From Sclerurus mexicanus (Eukaryota > Chordata > Aves > Passeriformes > Furnariidae): a stretch of 64,000 nucleotides of DNA. A model generated the notes under the pieces. The model was not told the DNA's origin, did not search any database, and saw only the letters and a program-made list of their open reading frames with translations. How positions within the stretch are numbered: the stretch's first letter is position 1; each line of letters opens with the position of its first letter. Location: positions 794,281 through 858,280 of the forward strand of contig VWZF01005254.1 in the NCBI GenBank assembly GCA_013396755.1, given 5' to 3'. Made by a program: the position numbers and the translations under genes. Positions 35,701 through 48,400 of this stretch are shown in pieces.

Positions 35701-37249
35701 TTATTAATATTCTTCTATGTGCTTTCCAGTGGGCTGAAATAAGTGCTACTAAAGATCATGAAGAAAGAGGAAACATGTGTAATACACTCTTTTCTGATGA
35801 AAGCAAGGAATACAAACTATATGAGGCTGTAAAGTTCATCATGCTCTATGAAGTTGTTGAAGCCTATGAGCAGATAAAGAACAGGGGACAACCTGTGCAC
35901 AACCTTTTTAGCCTTCTCTTTGCTCGCGATTCTTCATCTGACCCTCTGAGTTTCATGATGAACCATCTGAACTCCATAGGTGACTCTATTTGCCTAGACC
36001 AGGTAAGAATGTAAATGAAAAAGAAATTACAAAACTTATTCCACCTTTCTCGTGATTAGGTGATTATATCATACATCATCCACAAGAGCTGGCCCATTTT
36101 CTTCTTTGGGAGCAGGGAAGTGGACTGAGGAGAGCCATTTATCTTCCAGGAAAAGAACATCATAAGAGTGGACAGTTTTCTTCCTGGGCCAAAAATAAAT
36201 GCTGCAGGCTATCAGTAAGACATAGTTTAGAACCTTTGATATATAAAATAATTTTAGATTATGCAGTTTTGACCTGTTGTTTTGCTTTTCCTATCTACTC
36301 CACTATGCTAAACTATGTTTTTTCCCGTTCTTTGGTTCCCATAAGATCTAATGTCTGTTAAAAGTACATAATATATGTTAAGGTTTTTGCCTCTTATTTT
36401 ATATTTAGTGAGGAGTTAAGTGCCACTCTGCAAATAGTTTCCAATACATGAAATTATTTTTATAGTCAATTTCAGTTATCAATTCAACTGTTACATGATG
36501 CAGTCACCTTTAAGAGCAGTCTGATTATAACTGGACGAGTTCTGCTCTGTCTGGCTATGAGCAAGGAAATTAACCTTTCCCAATAAATTTTTCTAGATTA
36601 AGCAATCCTTTGCAAGAAGTATCAATGAAGATGCCAGTTCTTAAGATTCATGTATGTGAAGTACAAGGAAATTTTTTCCTTTTGCTATTACATTTTCCTT
36701 ATGTAGCAAGTGATCACAAGGTGGCAGGCTTCCCACTTCTCAAGGTGTATCAATCTTTTGATAATAGCTAGTCCTTTCTTGCTCCCCCCTAAGCTGTGTG
36801 AGCTGGCTTTGGGAGCAGGTTATTTATCCTATCAGGTGGAGGGGGGTTATTTCCAAAGTGTCAAGCATTAACCAGAATATCATCTACATGCAAAAAAGCA
36901 GTGGAAAGACTGTTGATAACGCCTTCAAACTTTTAATTTTCCTACTCGACTTGCACAAAGGGCCCCTTTTATTCCTTGTCTACTATTTTGAAGCTAAGTG
37001 ACTTGCCTTAACTTGGATTATTTTCAGTTTACCTTTCTAAGTCTAGAAATAAATGTCTTTCATTTTTAGATTGAACTGTTTCTTCTTGGATATGTACTTG
37101 AAGTAAAGATAAGAGTTTACAGACTGCATAAGTTTAATACTGAGGAATTTCAAGTAAACTATCCACCTGAATACCGAAGGGAATGGAATGAGATTTCTCT
37201 CCTGACTGAGGATGACCACTACTATCACATCCCCCTGTTCAGAACGTGA
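29549..37249 (+). CDS. OTULINL: OTULINL (FAM105A), OTULIN-like pseudo-deubiquitinase, 5'-incomplete
   Basis: Seven spliced exons (29549-29708, 29795-29826, 29931-30022, 32174-32323, 33093-33221, 35730-36002, 37070-37249) join with consistent phases and GT-AG borders into 337 codons plus stop. The family's human protein is about 356 residues, so roughly 20 N-terminal residues from exon 1 are missing. The hydrophobic stretch at residues 26-39 fits the known ER-membrane association of the family. The OTULIN-like OTU fold spans about residue 75 to the end. The catalytic Cys position is Ser (codon 32,240-32,242, in RRDNYSVVRAVLF), and the C-terminal HYN of OTULIN reads YYH. No deubiquitinase activity is expected. 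OTULIN lies 20 kb downstream on the same strand. The gene assignment is firm, but the start is unknown. Confidence 0.96.
29795..29826 (+). CDS. OTULINL: OTULINL exon 3, 32-nt microexon
   Basis: Acceptor TTTGTATTTCAG, donor TAAGTAATC. It encodes WSNYLQRKLI plus split codons at both ends and restores the frame between exons 2 and 4. The flanking introns are only 86 and 104 bases. Reading through its donor meets stops, so splicing is required. Confidence 0.88.
29931..30022 (+). CDS. OTULINL: OTULINL exon 4
   Basis: Acceptor CTCAATTTAG, donor GAGGTAAGA. It encodes NLSVLAEVDLLGY, SAREWKGET and KQAKHMRE, the linker and first helix of the OTULIN-like domain. It enters in phase 1 and leaves in phase 0, exactly as the paralogous OTULIN exon at 61,553-61,647 does. 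Confidence 0.95.
30023..32173. other. OTULINL intron 4, no further exon
   Basis: 2,151-base intron. It contains a GC-richer block (30,410-30,660) with overlapping chance ORFs on both strands (longest 128 codons). None has a recognisable domain or compatible splice structure. Confidence 0.75.
32174..32323 (+). CDS. OTULINL: OTULINL exon 5 (degenerate catalytic loop)
   Basis: Acceptor TTTTTCTAG, donor AAGGTAAAA, 50 codons in phase 0. It aligns with OTULIN exon 62,814-62,957. AYEELFW matches GYEAVAQ, and RRDNYSVVRAVLF matches RGDNYCAFRATLF. Ser (codon 32,240-32,242) replaces the nucleophilic Cys, while the preceding Asp-Asn-Tyr is kept. Confidence 0.97.
33093..33221 (+). CDS. OTULINL: OTULINL exon 6
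   Basis: 43 codons, phase 0 at both ends. It begins LPEKLLYSQGCNWIQQYSFG and ends LRKCMEALKTN before GTGAGT. The start corresponds to the LPEKL motif of the OTULIN family. Intron 5 (32,324-33,092) holds nothing recognisable beyond two chance ORFs on opposite strands. Confidence 0.96.
33222..34787. other. OTULINL intron 6, 5' part
   Basis: No exon or repeat recognised. Chance ORFs only. Confidence 0.7.
34788..35600 (-). mobile_element. CR1 LINE fragment, antisense, in OTULINL intron 6
   Basis: Begins with ATCATAGAATCATAGATTCA, the reverse complement of the CR1 3' end, and runs about 800 bases. On the - strand, 35,171-35,600 encodes the ORF2 C-terminal region: FNKAKCWVLHM, YRLGKEW, VEKDLRVLVD, PLYSALVRTQ and VQFWAPHYKKDIEVLENVQR. 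The frame then shifts before the GLFSLE segment. It is inactive, but the open stretch suggests a relatively young copy. It ends about 130 bases before exon 7. Confidence 0.94.
35730..36002 (+). CDS. OTULINL: OTULINL exon 7
   Basis: Acceptor TGTGCTTTCCAG, donor CAGGTAAGA, 91 codons in phase 0. It encodes MCNTLFSDESKEYKLYEAVK, LLFARDSSSDPLSFMMNHLN and SIGDSICLDQ, the core helices of the OTU-like fold. The motif order matches OTULIN (CDELF, EYSLYEAVKF, LLFARDTS, NHLNQVG). Confidence 0.97.
36003..37069. other. OTULINL intron 7, nothing recognised
   Basis: 1,067 bases of AT-rich intron with no repeat or extra exon recognised. Confidence 0.7.
37070..37249 (+). CDS. OTULINL: OTULINL exon 8, C-terminus and stop
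   Basis: Acceptor TCATTTTTAG. It encodes 59 residues from IELFLLGYVL through HKFNTEEFQVNYPP to the end LTEDDHYYHIPLFRT, then TGA at 37,247-37,249. Against OTULIN's EDDRHYNIP, the His position reads Tyr and the Asn position reads His. The OTULIN C-terminal ETSL PDZ ligand (SNX27-binding) is absent. Confidence 0.96.
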   Translation: MELFLLGYVLEVKIRVYRLHKFNTEEFQVNYPPEYRREWNEISLLTEDDHYYHIPLFRT

Positions 37250-39300
37250 AGGACCAGTGACTTCTTTTTCCTTTGTAAAATATAGTAAGTGACCAGTTCC
37301 AGTGAATTAGGTTTCTAATCATCATCAGTAAAATCTTGAGAATGCTTGTTAATGGTTACAAAATGATTTATGGGTTTATTGTATAAACATTTTGCTTTCT
37401 CACTGCAGCTCAGTTCACCATCAGTCAGCCATAAAAACTGTAAAATATATTGCTAAACTCTCTGGGGAAAAAATTGTCATGTTTGAGAGTTGTCAGACAA
37501 AAAAAAATTGGACCGCCTGACAAACAAGGAGAAGGTAATGCTGGGTTTTCCACTGCTAGCTTAAGGATTTACTCTGACATCCGTGGATGGGTTAAACTCA
37601 AGTCCTAAAGCAGTGACTGCCTTTCCCTAACTGCCTGTCTGTCTCTAGCTAAGGGGGGATGAATCACAGAGGAAGCAATTCCTGGAGTCCCACAGTTTAT
37701 ACTCTGAGCTGTTTAACTTGCATTGCTTTGGGGCTACCTGGGATGGGAGGATGTAAACTGGGGCCTCTTTGTAGCTGCTTCAAGTCTCACTGGGCTTCCC
37801 TTGTTGCTGGAATGCCTCTCTCCAGGGACAGACAGAGCAAGCAGCTGCAGGCTGTACTTCAGACATGGGAAATTAAGCTGTCTGCACCCAGCAGTGGTGT
37901 CTGAAGGTGAAGAACTGTTACACAGGGGAAAAAATATCAACACACAAGAATACCATGCCTGATGAACGGAAGATCTGCTTTTTAAGTGAGGAAAGTACAC
38001 AGCTTTCTCAAAGCTAAAAAGGGCAGTATTAACAGGGCACATGCAACAGAGTTAGACCCAATAGCTGTGTGTGGTTTTTGTCAACTTGTAAATCCTTTAA
38101 GGGCTGATTTCAACATTACCTGCCAAGATTTCCTTTGCAATTCATCTGAGAAAGCTGTGCATGGAATACATTCACAAACACTGCATTTTCAGAAAATACT
38201 CATTTTCTATGCATCATGTGAATTCAGCAGTGTTGCATACATGTTTTATCCTCTGAGTGCATGTTAATCTCCTTGCCTGAGATTATTATTATCTTTAATT
38301 TAGACCTCCACATTTGAAGAATTCTGTCCAGGACAACTAAATGAGATTTACCTTACCACACAGAACATTTTGCTCAGTTCTGTTTTCTAAAAGAATCAGT
38401 TGTGTTTTGATTATTTCAAAATAAATGACCTTAACTTGAAGAAATCTTAGATCTCACAAAACATTTGTGAAAGGCTTACAATGCCATAGGCATACAGTTA
38501 TATTGAAGAAAGTGGGATTTATTAAGAAACTAAGCCTCTCTTTTTCTTATCCTAGAGAGATGGGGACAGACAGGTTTGTTTTTTAATTCCCTCAGAAGAA
38601 AATGCAAATCAGTAACAAAAATGTGAACAGGGCCTGCAGGAGCTAAAGCAGTTTCATGAGGTATCTAAATGGTAATGCTTGGAGTCAATGGAGAGTGCTC
38701 AGTTCCTTTGTGTAAAGAAAAGCAATTTTATCCCTTGCACTGCTGGATTTTTTGTTTGTTTGTATGTATATGTATATATATTTATAAACACAAACACCTA
38801 AGTTCCGTATTGTAGCAATTTTGTTTTCTGAAAGTTTCTGAGTTCAGTTTTGTTCAATAACTTGTAGCTTTTAATTAAGAAGACTTGATAGCTGTAGTAA
38901 TTTCATCTCATCAAAACCTGCATAGCAAATACTTTATTTATTGAAAGCAACTTTTTTTTCATGGAATGAAATAATTTTCTTACTTTAGATTTGGTTCTGC
39001 TCTGCATGAGGAAATGTTACAATGCCTGAGTGTAGAATATTGCTGTCTATTTTGCATCAACAGTAACATTTACAGCTATCAATAAACTTGTCTATATTTT
39101 ATTCTTGTTTTGGTACAGATATACCAAAAAAAGTATGTATTTTTATAGTAAGCTGTTTAATGATTTGCGTATTATTTATTAATAAGAATACAAAAGCATT
39201 ACAGCTGAAAGTGATAAATTGTCAAAATGTATGTTTTTGTGATCTTAATCATATTAATAGCAGGTGGTTAATAAAGATCTAACACAGACAGTGGAATTTA
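37250..39300 (+). other. OTULINL: probable OTULINL 3' UTR
   Basis: AT-rich sequence after the stop codon with AATAAA hexamers at 38,420-38,425, 39,081-39,086 and 39,270-39,275. Which one is used cannot be told from sequence alone. Several TA-rich microsatellite-like stretches lie near 38,760 and 39,740-39,840. Confidence 0.55.
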
Positions 39301-41621
39301 CCTCACCAGTTTGGATGTTTGCATCTGAACGAGGTCGAGCACCTCTCTGCCTTGTCAGTGGAAGGCAATGGCACATGGACAGCCAGAAGAGTGGATCTCT
39401 ACAAGGGTCTGGTTCTCCTCACTGACTGTAATAGGAACTGGCAGTGATCTGCATAAATCTCTCTGCCCTAGGTATTTGAAGTTATGTGAGATTTTGTCCC
39501 AGTAATCCAGGAAGGACATACTGAAACAGATCTGCTGGCTTATCAGATGTTATAGAGGTAATAGCCGAATCATGACAGGAACAGAAATGGGATGGGAAGA
39601 AATGAGCTTGAGGTGAGGATAATCACAAGTCTTAGAAATAAATGCAGAGAGAGCTCTGCACAGGATCTTAAGAAACATCAAGAAAGATTCGGGGCTGCAC
39701 TGAGTTTTAATCAGTTTCTCTGATAATATATTTTACAGATGTATAAAGTAAAAAAATACATATTTTTTACATATAGCAAAATACATGCATATACATATAC
39801 ATGTGCATACTATACATATATATAAAAGAAAAATACATTTAAAAAATCATTCTGAATAAAGTGCATATGGAACTAGCTGGTACTATGGAAGTGACAGGTG
39901 CTGCAAGATCTTTTCCAATCAGTGGCAGAGACAAATTTGCTGTACAAATCCAGAAGAACACAGTCATTAATGATTTTTTTTAAATGCAGTATTGTAGGCA
40001 GCTGAAGTCTGGATGTGTTTATTATTTATTGCTTTTGGTTTAGCAAGAAGAAGAACACATACTGAAACCTCTGCATCAGAATTGGATTTTTCCCCAAACT
40101 GGAAAATTTGTGTTAAGAATTTAACAGAGCAGCTGAAGAAATTTATATCTTTTATTTGCAATAGAATAGAGTCTTGGGTTTTGAGTATAATTTTAAAAAA
40201 AAAACAAACCTGCACCTCAGAAAATGTATGAACCACATTCCATTCTTCATTTTAACTCCAAAAAAAATACTGGCAATCTTCATTCTTCAACTCTTAACAC
40301 TGAAATTGCTTCTTGTCTAGTTTGTGGCTACTAACTTGAAGCTAATTAAAATTGCCCGGTGTAGGTTTTTTGTTGCTGGTAAGTTCATCTGCTTAGGCTC
40401 AGAGTATTGAGTTCAGAGTCTAGGAAATAGTTTTCAAATGCAGTTTTTAATTTGCTTAAAGCAGATTTAAGGACTACGTATGATTTCAAAATAGTTCAGT
40501 TGTCCAGAAAAATACAAATTTGTCTATTCAAAGCACTGAAAAGGCGCTTTTTTTTTTGCCAGTAGTTGGATTTCCCTGTCCCTCTATACTTCAGCAATTT
40601 TAAAGCTGTCCCACCAATGACCCTGTTATTTTAGTGCCATTACAGCACTAGTATTTTTTGGAGTCTTCATTTTTCTGAAAAGCTCCTGATTTTGAGGAAA
40701 AGGTAAAGCTGCGGGTTTGGTGCCACAGAAGCCCTCTTGGCTAGTGAGGGTTTCACAGTGCTCAAAGACCTCCCTGGCAGGAAAGAACTTTCATTTTGGG
40801 CCTGGTTTGGTGAGAGGGCAGGGTTTGGGTCTTTGAGGATACCTTGAAATTATTTTGGAGAGGACCCTGGCATGGCTGCTGGCCTGGAGGGGTGCTGTTG
40901 CCTCGCTAAGTGGCATTTGTGCATGTTCACAGCATTCCTTGTGGTGTCAGTCCAACCCTGATCTTCACCAGCGATGGAGCAGGCAGCCTTGTAGAGGATT
41001 TTTAGAGATTTGTGAGAAAATTTCCAAGGAAAGCCACGTGCCCCAGAGACAGGAGGTGATGTACCTAGCAGGGACAAGAGATAAATGCAGAAAACTTCTC
41101 TCTCTGGGGCTTGGCTGATTTTCATCTCCCTTCATGAACCGCAGAACTTTGGGTCAGCTCTGTGTTGGGCAGGGCTAGTGAGCGAGGAGTCCAGCTGGGA
41201 CATTGCTGGGAGCTGTGGCACTGCTTTGTGCATGCTGAACAGTGCTGCTGGGAGGGAAAAATGAAAAACATGAAAGAAATAGAATGGGTCCCAGATGCTT
41301 TCATCTTCTGACATATCCCAATTTTGCATAATTCAAAGGTTAATGCCTTGGGAGAGCAATTAACCAGAATGTCTTCCTCTCTAGTGAAGCATTTGACCTT
41401 AGTTCAACTCTGTTGAAATGGGGAGGCAACTAAGTTGAATGCACTTGTGCAAGTTTATGTGCAGCAATTGCTGAAGTCTCTAGCACATAGAGGAGCTAAT
41501 AATTCCCTGTGCTTTGAGTCGAGTTTTCATGACTCATGTTTTCATGTTCAGCTGAATATTTTCTCCATGCTAGTAATTTACAGGATTGTGATATACTGTA
41601 TCTTCAGTAATCTTGTCTAAG
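39301..41621. other. intergenic, nothing recognised
   Basis: No gene or repeat recognised apart from TA/CA-rich short stretches at 39,740-39,840. ORFs at 40,855-41,118 (+) and 40,850-41,125 (-) overlap each other and have no known domain. Confidence 0.5.
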
Positions 41622-41708
41622 GAAAGGTGTCCCTGCCCATGGCAGAGAAGTTGGAACTAGACAATCTTTAAGATCCCTTACAACCCAAATCATTCTGTGA
41701 TTCTGTGG
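41622..41708 (+). mobile_element. CR1 3' terminal fragment, sense
   Basis: Contains GAAAGGTGTCCCTGCCCATG, TTGGAACTAGACAATCTTTA and a CATTCTGTGATTCTGTGG end, the CR1 3' UTR plus terminal octamers. Only about 87 bases survive, a typical severely 5'-truncated insertion. Confidence 0.9.
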
Positions 41709-41884
41709 TCTTATAAATGTTGAAACTGATCATCCCTTGAGTTTCAGATGACAAATATAGCATTTATCTATGAAGGATTTTGTGTCCTTTTTATCTACCC
41801 AGTAGATGGTTTCAAAGCATCAGCAAATGTAGTTCAATAAGCTCCGTTCTCCTGGCATTTCTTTGATTGTCACACTTGTCCAGA

Positions 41885-42425
41885 TGATAGTGGTGGGTTC
41901 ACCCCAGCCAACAGCCAAGTACCCACACAGCTACTCATTCGCTCACTGTCACACCAGCAGGATGGGAGCAAAACCAGGAAGAACAGGAGCAAGAGAGCTT
42001 TTAGGCCCAGATCAAGACAGGGAAATCACTTATCACACACTGTCTTGGGCAAAACAGACTCAGCTTGGGGAATTTAATTTATTGGCAATTAGCATAAGTA
42101 TTTAATTATGGATTTGGGTATTGGGAAGCTTAAAAAGAGACAAACATTAAAACACTTAGGGAAAAAACGCTCCTTCTCCTTTCCCAGACTCAACTTCACT
42201 CCAGACTCCTCTCCAACCCCTTGTTACCACCATAGGTCACACTCAGTCCCATCAATGAGACAGTGAGCAGCTTGTGGGGGTGTACAGTCAGGATGTAGTG
42301 ATTTCTCTCTGCCCCTCCTCATTTCTCACTCTTCCCAGGCTTCAGTAGGAGTCCTTCACAGGCTGCATTCTTCCCCTTCTAGAGTATGCCTGCTCTGATG
42401 TGGGCTTGGGATAAGTAAGTTCTAA
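41885..42425. mobile_element. decayed LTR-like avian interspersed repeat
   Basis: Resembles a common non-CR1 avian repeat. It has GTGGGTTCACCCCAGCCA, CTTGGGCAAAACAGACTCAG, TTGGGGAATTTAATTTATTG, TCCCAGACTCAACTTCACTC and later AGGAGTCCTTCACAGGCTGC units. These match, from memory, a family usually classed as an LTR remnant. No coding domain, primer-binding site or paired LTR is visible. Family name and orientation are uncertain. Confidence 0.55.
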
Positions 42426-45400
42426 AACACTTGGTATGTTACATGTTAATTACCAATTTTATAAGAGACTGTTCAGCTTCTATCCATGCTACTGGAAGGG
42501 GGGAAAAAAGGGGAAAAGTTTTTGTTTTCTTCCCTCTTTGCTTCTTTAATGTGCTATCACATGAGCCTGTATATCTATGGGACATGGATTAGAATAGAGT
42601 AAAAGGACCTGAAGGAAGAGGCTCATAGGGTAAGGAATTAAAACCAATCCTGGAATGATTCTGGACCTCCCACAGGAGATACATGGGAATTCAAGTGGTG
42701 ACATAACGGTGAAGGAGAAAGTATGGAAGAGACATGGTGAGGAGAAGTAAGCAAATTCATGGAGGAACACTTAGCAAGTCCATGGATACTTTCTAGTCTA
42801 AACTGCCAGTCTATGACTGCAGATGGGAAAATTTTCCAATGCAATATCCACAGAAAGTGTACTCGCAGCTTTTCTTGCCCTGTGGCCTAAAACATGACAC
42901 ATGACTAGATCATGCCTACTGTAATCTAACCTTCTCTCAGCTGCCCTTTCAAAGTAGAGGACTTCTCTGCTCTGAGGGGTCTCTGGAAGTGGAGAGGTGT
43001 TTCTTGCCTTTCCTGTATTGATGCTTTCACCTTGGGCTTTCTCTTGTTTATTGGTTGTGTCCCCACATTTGGCTGGCATTTGCAGTGCTTCTGTTGCTGC
43101 AGCAGCAGAGATGATATAGCCAAGAAACACTTCAGCCACCTTCTGCTGAAGTTCTGAATGGAACATGAGTGAAACCACATGCTTTTGTTTCACAGGCTGT
43201 AAAAAGCCCATCTAATCAGGGAGTATGACTGATCAAATTGGACCACATTTTTGTCTTCAAAGTCACCAAAGGTATATTCAGGGAAATGTTGAACTCTCTC
43301 ATTAGCCTTCTCCGGTTAGCTATGAATATGGGAGCTTAAGAGTCCTCACTGACAGATATATAGACCTCAATACATTATCTAAGTAAGGAGAAAAGTGGGA
43401 GTCAAACTTTACAGCCTGAACATACCCCACACGGTGAATGTCTTCACATCACAACACTTGGTGTGAGCATAACTCAGGAAAGCTGCAGATACTGGTATCT
43501 GGAATTGAGACATTCCTTAGAGCTTCCACAAAAGTCATTGGGAACACAAGCAAAACTCTGCAGTAACCACCACGGGATACTCTATCTGGTTTAGTAGCAC
43601 AAGTTGTCCTTGGGTGTTGGACAAAACATGTGAACAGATCATGTGGGCTGGTTGGGTTTTTTTTTCAAGAACCCATGCAAACTACACAAGGTTTTGGTTC
43701 TGTGCTGAGCAGCTCCAGAAGTGCTGCCTTTCTCAATAAAAGGGCTCTTTGAATTACTCAAAGGTAGGAGAAAAAAGGTGTGACAGTTGGAACTGTAGAA
43801 ATATTATTATGGACATATTTGAAAAAGGGATCAAAGACATTTTTCCAGACTGTAAGAGTGGTTTAATTAATGCACTTCAAAGCATTAGTCAGAAAAGCTA
43901 GTTGTATCATTTGGTCCTGCAAGTGTAACTCATCTAGGGCTACAGAGTACTGCACAGAATAAATACGATACAGTAGGAATCAAATTAGGGCTGTTTGAGT
44001 GCCAGCTACTGGTAGCAGAGTACTTTGGAAATGCAAGGAGAGGTGAAGAAAGTAAGGTACATAATTTAAATAAAAAGAGAATATCACTTGTGTGGAAAGC
44101 CACCAGCCTATTTATTGGTGGATATTTTATTGCCCTTTTCAAAAAAAGACATTAACCTGGACAAAATTTCAGCACAATGAAGAGCATAAAATACTGGGTT
44201 TGATGAAGGGTTTATTACATAAATGATTATCTGTATGTTGCCAGTATCTTTGTGAGTCCCAGATGTGAAATATTAATAGAAAAATACCTGGATATTAACA
44301 GAATGGTTTCATGACAGCTATATTTTTGAAGCTGTTAAAAAAAAAAAAGAAATTATAGTCATAGATCATTTTAGTTCCCTAGATGCATATAATTCAGTAA
44401 CAAAGCAAATGATTCCTCTGAGATGCTGCCAGCAATTAGAAATTCTGTGTTTCTTGCGGAGCATGAAAAAACGGCAGCCTTTGAGTGGAGCCACTTTTCC
44501 TCCTACACTTCTAAATTCAGTTAAGACTATACAGTTGATCCTTTTTTTAAATTTTCCTCACCAGTTTTTGGGGAAGTTGAGTGGAAAAGGGAGTAGAGTA
44601 ACTACCCTCTGGTCTCAGTCTATACAAAGTGCATGAACAGGAGGATAATCACAAGTATGTCTTTAATTTCTATCTGCGAGACAGAAAATTTCTGGTGCTG
44701 CATTTCAGTCCTGGCATGTGATCTGCAAGACCTATTTTTATTTATTTTTCTTACTGACTAACACAAGCTAGGTAGAGCTACCACTCAACACTCTCTCGCT
44801 GCTCATCCAGGGCTGCTTGATATTTTGGATTTAAATCTGCAGTTTAAAACACAATTTAACCATCATCCAGTCTCTCTTCATGCATGGACATTGCATTTGG
44901 TCTGAATAGAATGCTTGCGGCTACAAGGTGCCGGAATTGGGATTTTGGCTATCTCGCTTGACATTCCTAAACAAAGCTAAGCAACTTTCACAGAAGTAGG
45001 TTTATTTAGATTATGAAGGTAAATTAATAGATGAATATTTTACCAATTTTGGCTGTTTACAACATTGATATAGAGTAATTTTTATTAGAAAATGAATGGG
45101 GAAGAAGAATTTGGTCCCATATCCCAGTTACACCACACATTCCATATATATGTCATCATCTCCTAGGTGACACATGTACAGATTTAGCAGTGCTTGCTCT
45201 CTTGATGTACTCCTGGTAAACACAGTGATTGGCTTGCCTGGGTGAGCTCTTCTGGCTGGGGTTGGATGAAAAACGCCATCCCAGGACCTGGGGCCAGAAT
45301 GAGAATCTATGACATTCATTCTAGGCCTGTTAAATCAAGACAGCAAATGCTGCTGTAGCTCATTCTACAGACCTGAGCTAAGAAAAGGTAGATGTTACAG

Positions 45401-48400
45401 GATTATGTCAATTAGTGAATAAAGGGGGCTTCCCTCTGGAAATGCCTCTCTTGTCAGACAGGAAAGCACCTAGCTTGGAGTTCAGCACCTATTCAACCTG
45501 TTCTCTTCCTCCCATTTCATTCTGAGTGTGTTAAAATTCACTGGTTATTGAATCATAAAGTTTAAGTATGGACGTTGTATAATTTTATTCTAGTTCAAAG
45601 AAGAGTTTGTTTTTCAGGAAAGATTTTTTTTAACCTTAAAATCAATTGGGGAGCTAATCCACCACTGCATTACCTGTACTTTTAAAAGCATATGCCTTTT
45701 TTCCATTGCCTGACTACATCTGCCTGTTGGTGAATCCTGTTATGCTTTTCTCTGAATAAAAGGCCAAATAGCACGTACCGATTTTCCTAACAGAATGTGA
45801 TCAAATTAACCCTAACTTTTTCCCGGTTAAACTTAACAGATACCTCTCATTCTAAGGTTCATCTTCAATCTTCTAATCTCTCCTTTAACGCAATTATTAA
45901 TTCCTTCCTCTTATACTCCAAATATTAGTACAGGGTTTAGCATTTTAATCCATCTTGCAAGAGCACTATGTAAAGAGAAAATAACAGAAAAACTCCATTT
46001 GTGTCTGGGATTCCTCTGTCTCTATACCAAACAACTGCAACAAGATCTATTTGTTTATTCCCCAAATTCCTGTTTTTTAGCTGAAAAATAAATCAGCATT
46101 TTCCACACTCCAAGGGAGAATCTATCCCTAAGTGCAAGGTTGGTCTGAAATGAGGAAGACAGACTTGCCAGCCAGTGTGGTCAGACAGGCTGGTAAGATG
46201 GGTAGGGGAGCACTGTGACGGTATTTTAGGTCTGGAATACCACAAAGCTGTGGCCACTTCTCTGTGCACATGCTCAGCTGCAAACCATTGGGGATTGAGG
46301 GAATTTACTAAGGCTGACAGCAGTACATACACAGCTTATGTACGTGGTGTGGTTTGTGTCTCCAGATGATGTGTGTTACCATAGAACCTTTCATGTAAGT
46401 ATCTGCAGAACTCTGGACTGGGTAAATTAAGCTAAACAGGGTCAGATTTGCATGTCCTTGGTGTGATAGTGCAAATCAGGACTCTAAATGTTATTTAGCT
46501 TATTCTGTGATCTGAGCAAGAGGATCACACTGTAAGTTTGGGTTTGGGTTTTTGATGATTGATTAAAATAAAAAATGTGAATAAGTCTCATATAGAAAAA
46601 TTATCTGGCACTGGTGGTCAAAAAACAAACACCCTACAAGTCAGAGAGAGAGAAATGAAGAATCCAGAGGGGAAAAAAACCTACCACCACAATAATAACA
46701 AAGAAGAAGAATGTGAAAACAACAGTAGTAAAAGATTAATGACATTTCCAGAATGGAGAATCAACACAGATGACTAGTTTTCCCAAAAGCAAAGAGAAAT
46801 AGAAGCCCACTATTACTGTGACACTCATCCTAGGCATAAGAAATGTGCTGTGAAGAGAGATGGAAAGGATTTGCTCTGATGCTACAGAATTACCAGCATT
46901 TTTTATGTTTTTGCACTCCCTACACTTTGAATACTGTAGACCCCTGGACAGCTACACTGCTCGGACTCAGTCTGGTGAATCAGTTTCAAATAACTAGCAG
47001 ACTTCTTACCCAGGAGACTTAAGAAAGGAATAAAAATATCTTAATTGGTAAAGCCTCTCAGTAAGTATACAGACAAAAAAGTTTTCCAAGTCTTTCTACG
47101 AGACCTGCAAGTCTTGCTCCAGAGTCATTTGTCAGTACTGAACACTGTAGAAATGAGGTGAGGATACATGTGTGACCAGACTGAACACCTTGTTGTGAGC
47201 TGGTGTTCACCAGTAAGCAGGTTGTTAAGAATTAAGAACAGATGATCAGATGATAAGAGCACCCAAGTCTGGCAGCTCCAAATACTTGCAGAGGATGTCA
47301 GAAAACAAGTGGCAGAAACATCCTGAAACTCCTTTCTTTCATAGTGTTATCCTACCTAAACAAGCTTTGGAGATTTGTTTCAGAATGTATGAGAGATATC
47401 ATCTGCATGTAGTAACAGGGATTTTGCTTTTAGAGACTGTCCACGCATATATTCACACAATGCACAAACACCCAAAATGAAGACCTCATGGAGCAGTACC
47501 TGTGGAACTGTAATACAGGCAGGCATTGTGCCTGTCCTGCCTTTGGTTCCTCTCATCCAGCTGGCTGGACTGGAGCACACTTTTCCTTTACAACTTCTGT
47601 AAGTGATGACTCATAGCTTTTTTTTTGAGGCTTGTTCTCTGCTTGTGTGAAATCTTTTCCTTCTGTTTAATTTGTTTTGTTGGATGTAGCTTATCCAAAT
47701 AACCCAACAGCTTTAAAATAAAACCTGTCTTATAGGGAATGTTTCCTTATCATTTGGGCATGGTAGTTGCCTCTCTTCTCCCAATAAAATATTCAGTTCA
47801 CAGCAATGTCCAAACCTACAGTGAGAGACGGGAGAGGGTACGACAACCATTCACTAGGCAGACATATATACTCAAACATTCATTATCTTGTAGCTCAGAA
47901 TGACAAGCCCAGAATCCTGTTATTGCAAAAAATAATAATAAAAAAAAGCAATAATGTTTGAGATAGAATTATGGAAGGTTTTAGTCTTCTGTGGGGAATG
48001 ACAAGGCCTGCAGAAAATGTCGAATTAGGAATGAGTTCCACTGCCCACAGCACATTGTGACTGTAAATACAATCTTTCTTTGGATACTACATGGATCCAC
48101 TAGAGAAGAGCAATAAAATATATTTCAAGACCTGGAGGTATTTCTTGGGGTATCATCACCTTTCTTGATCACTTGACAGTTTGATAACAGAATTGGAGGA
48201 AGATTTCACATTTAAAGACAACAATAAGTTTAATTTACCCCCTTCCTCAGGACAGGACAAACAGCTCCAGAAAAGGAAAACACAAGTATTATGTCTTGTC
48301 TTCTGCTGTGATGAGCTTCCAGAAGTCTCACTTCTTAGATAGACTCCCCCTTCAGACAGAGAGAAGGCTTAAAGACTTTTCCCATCATAAAAGCTCCAAA

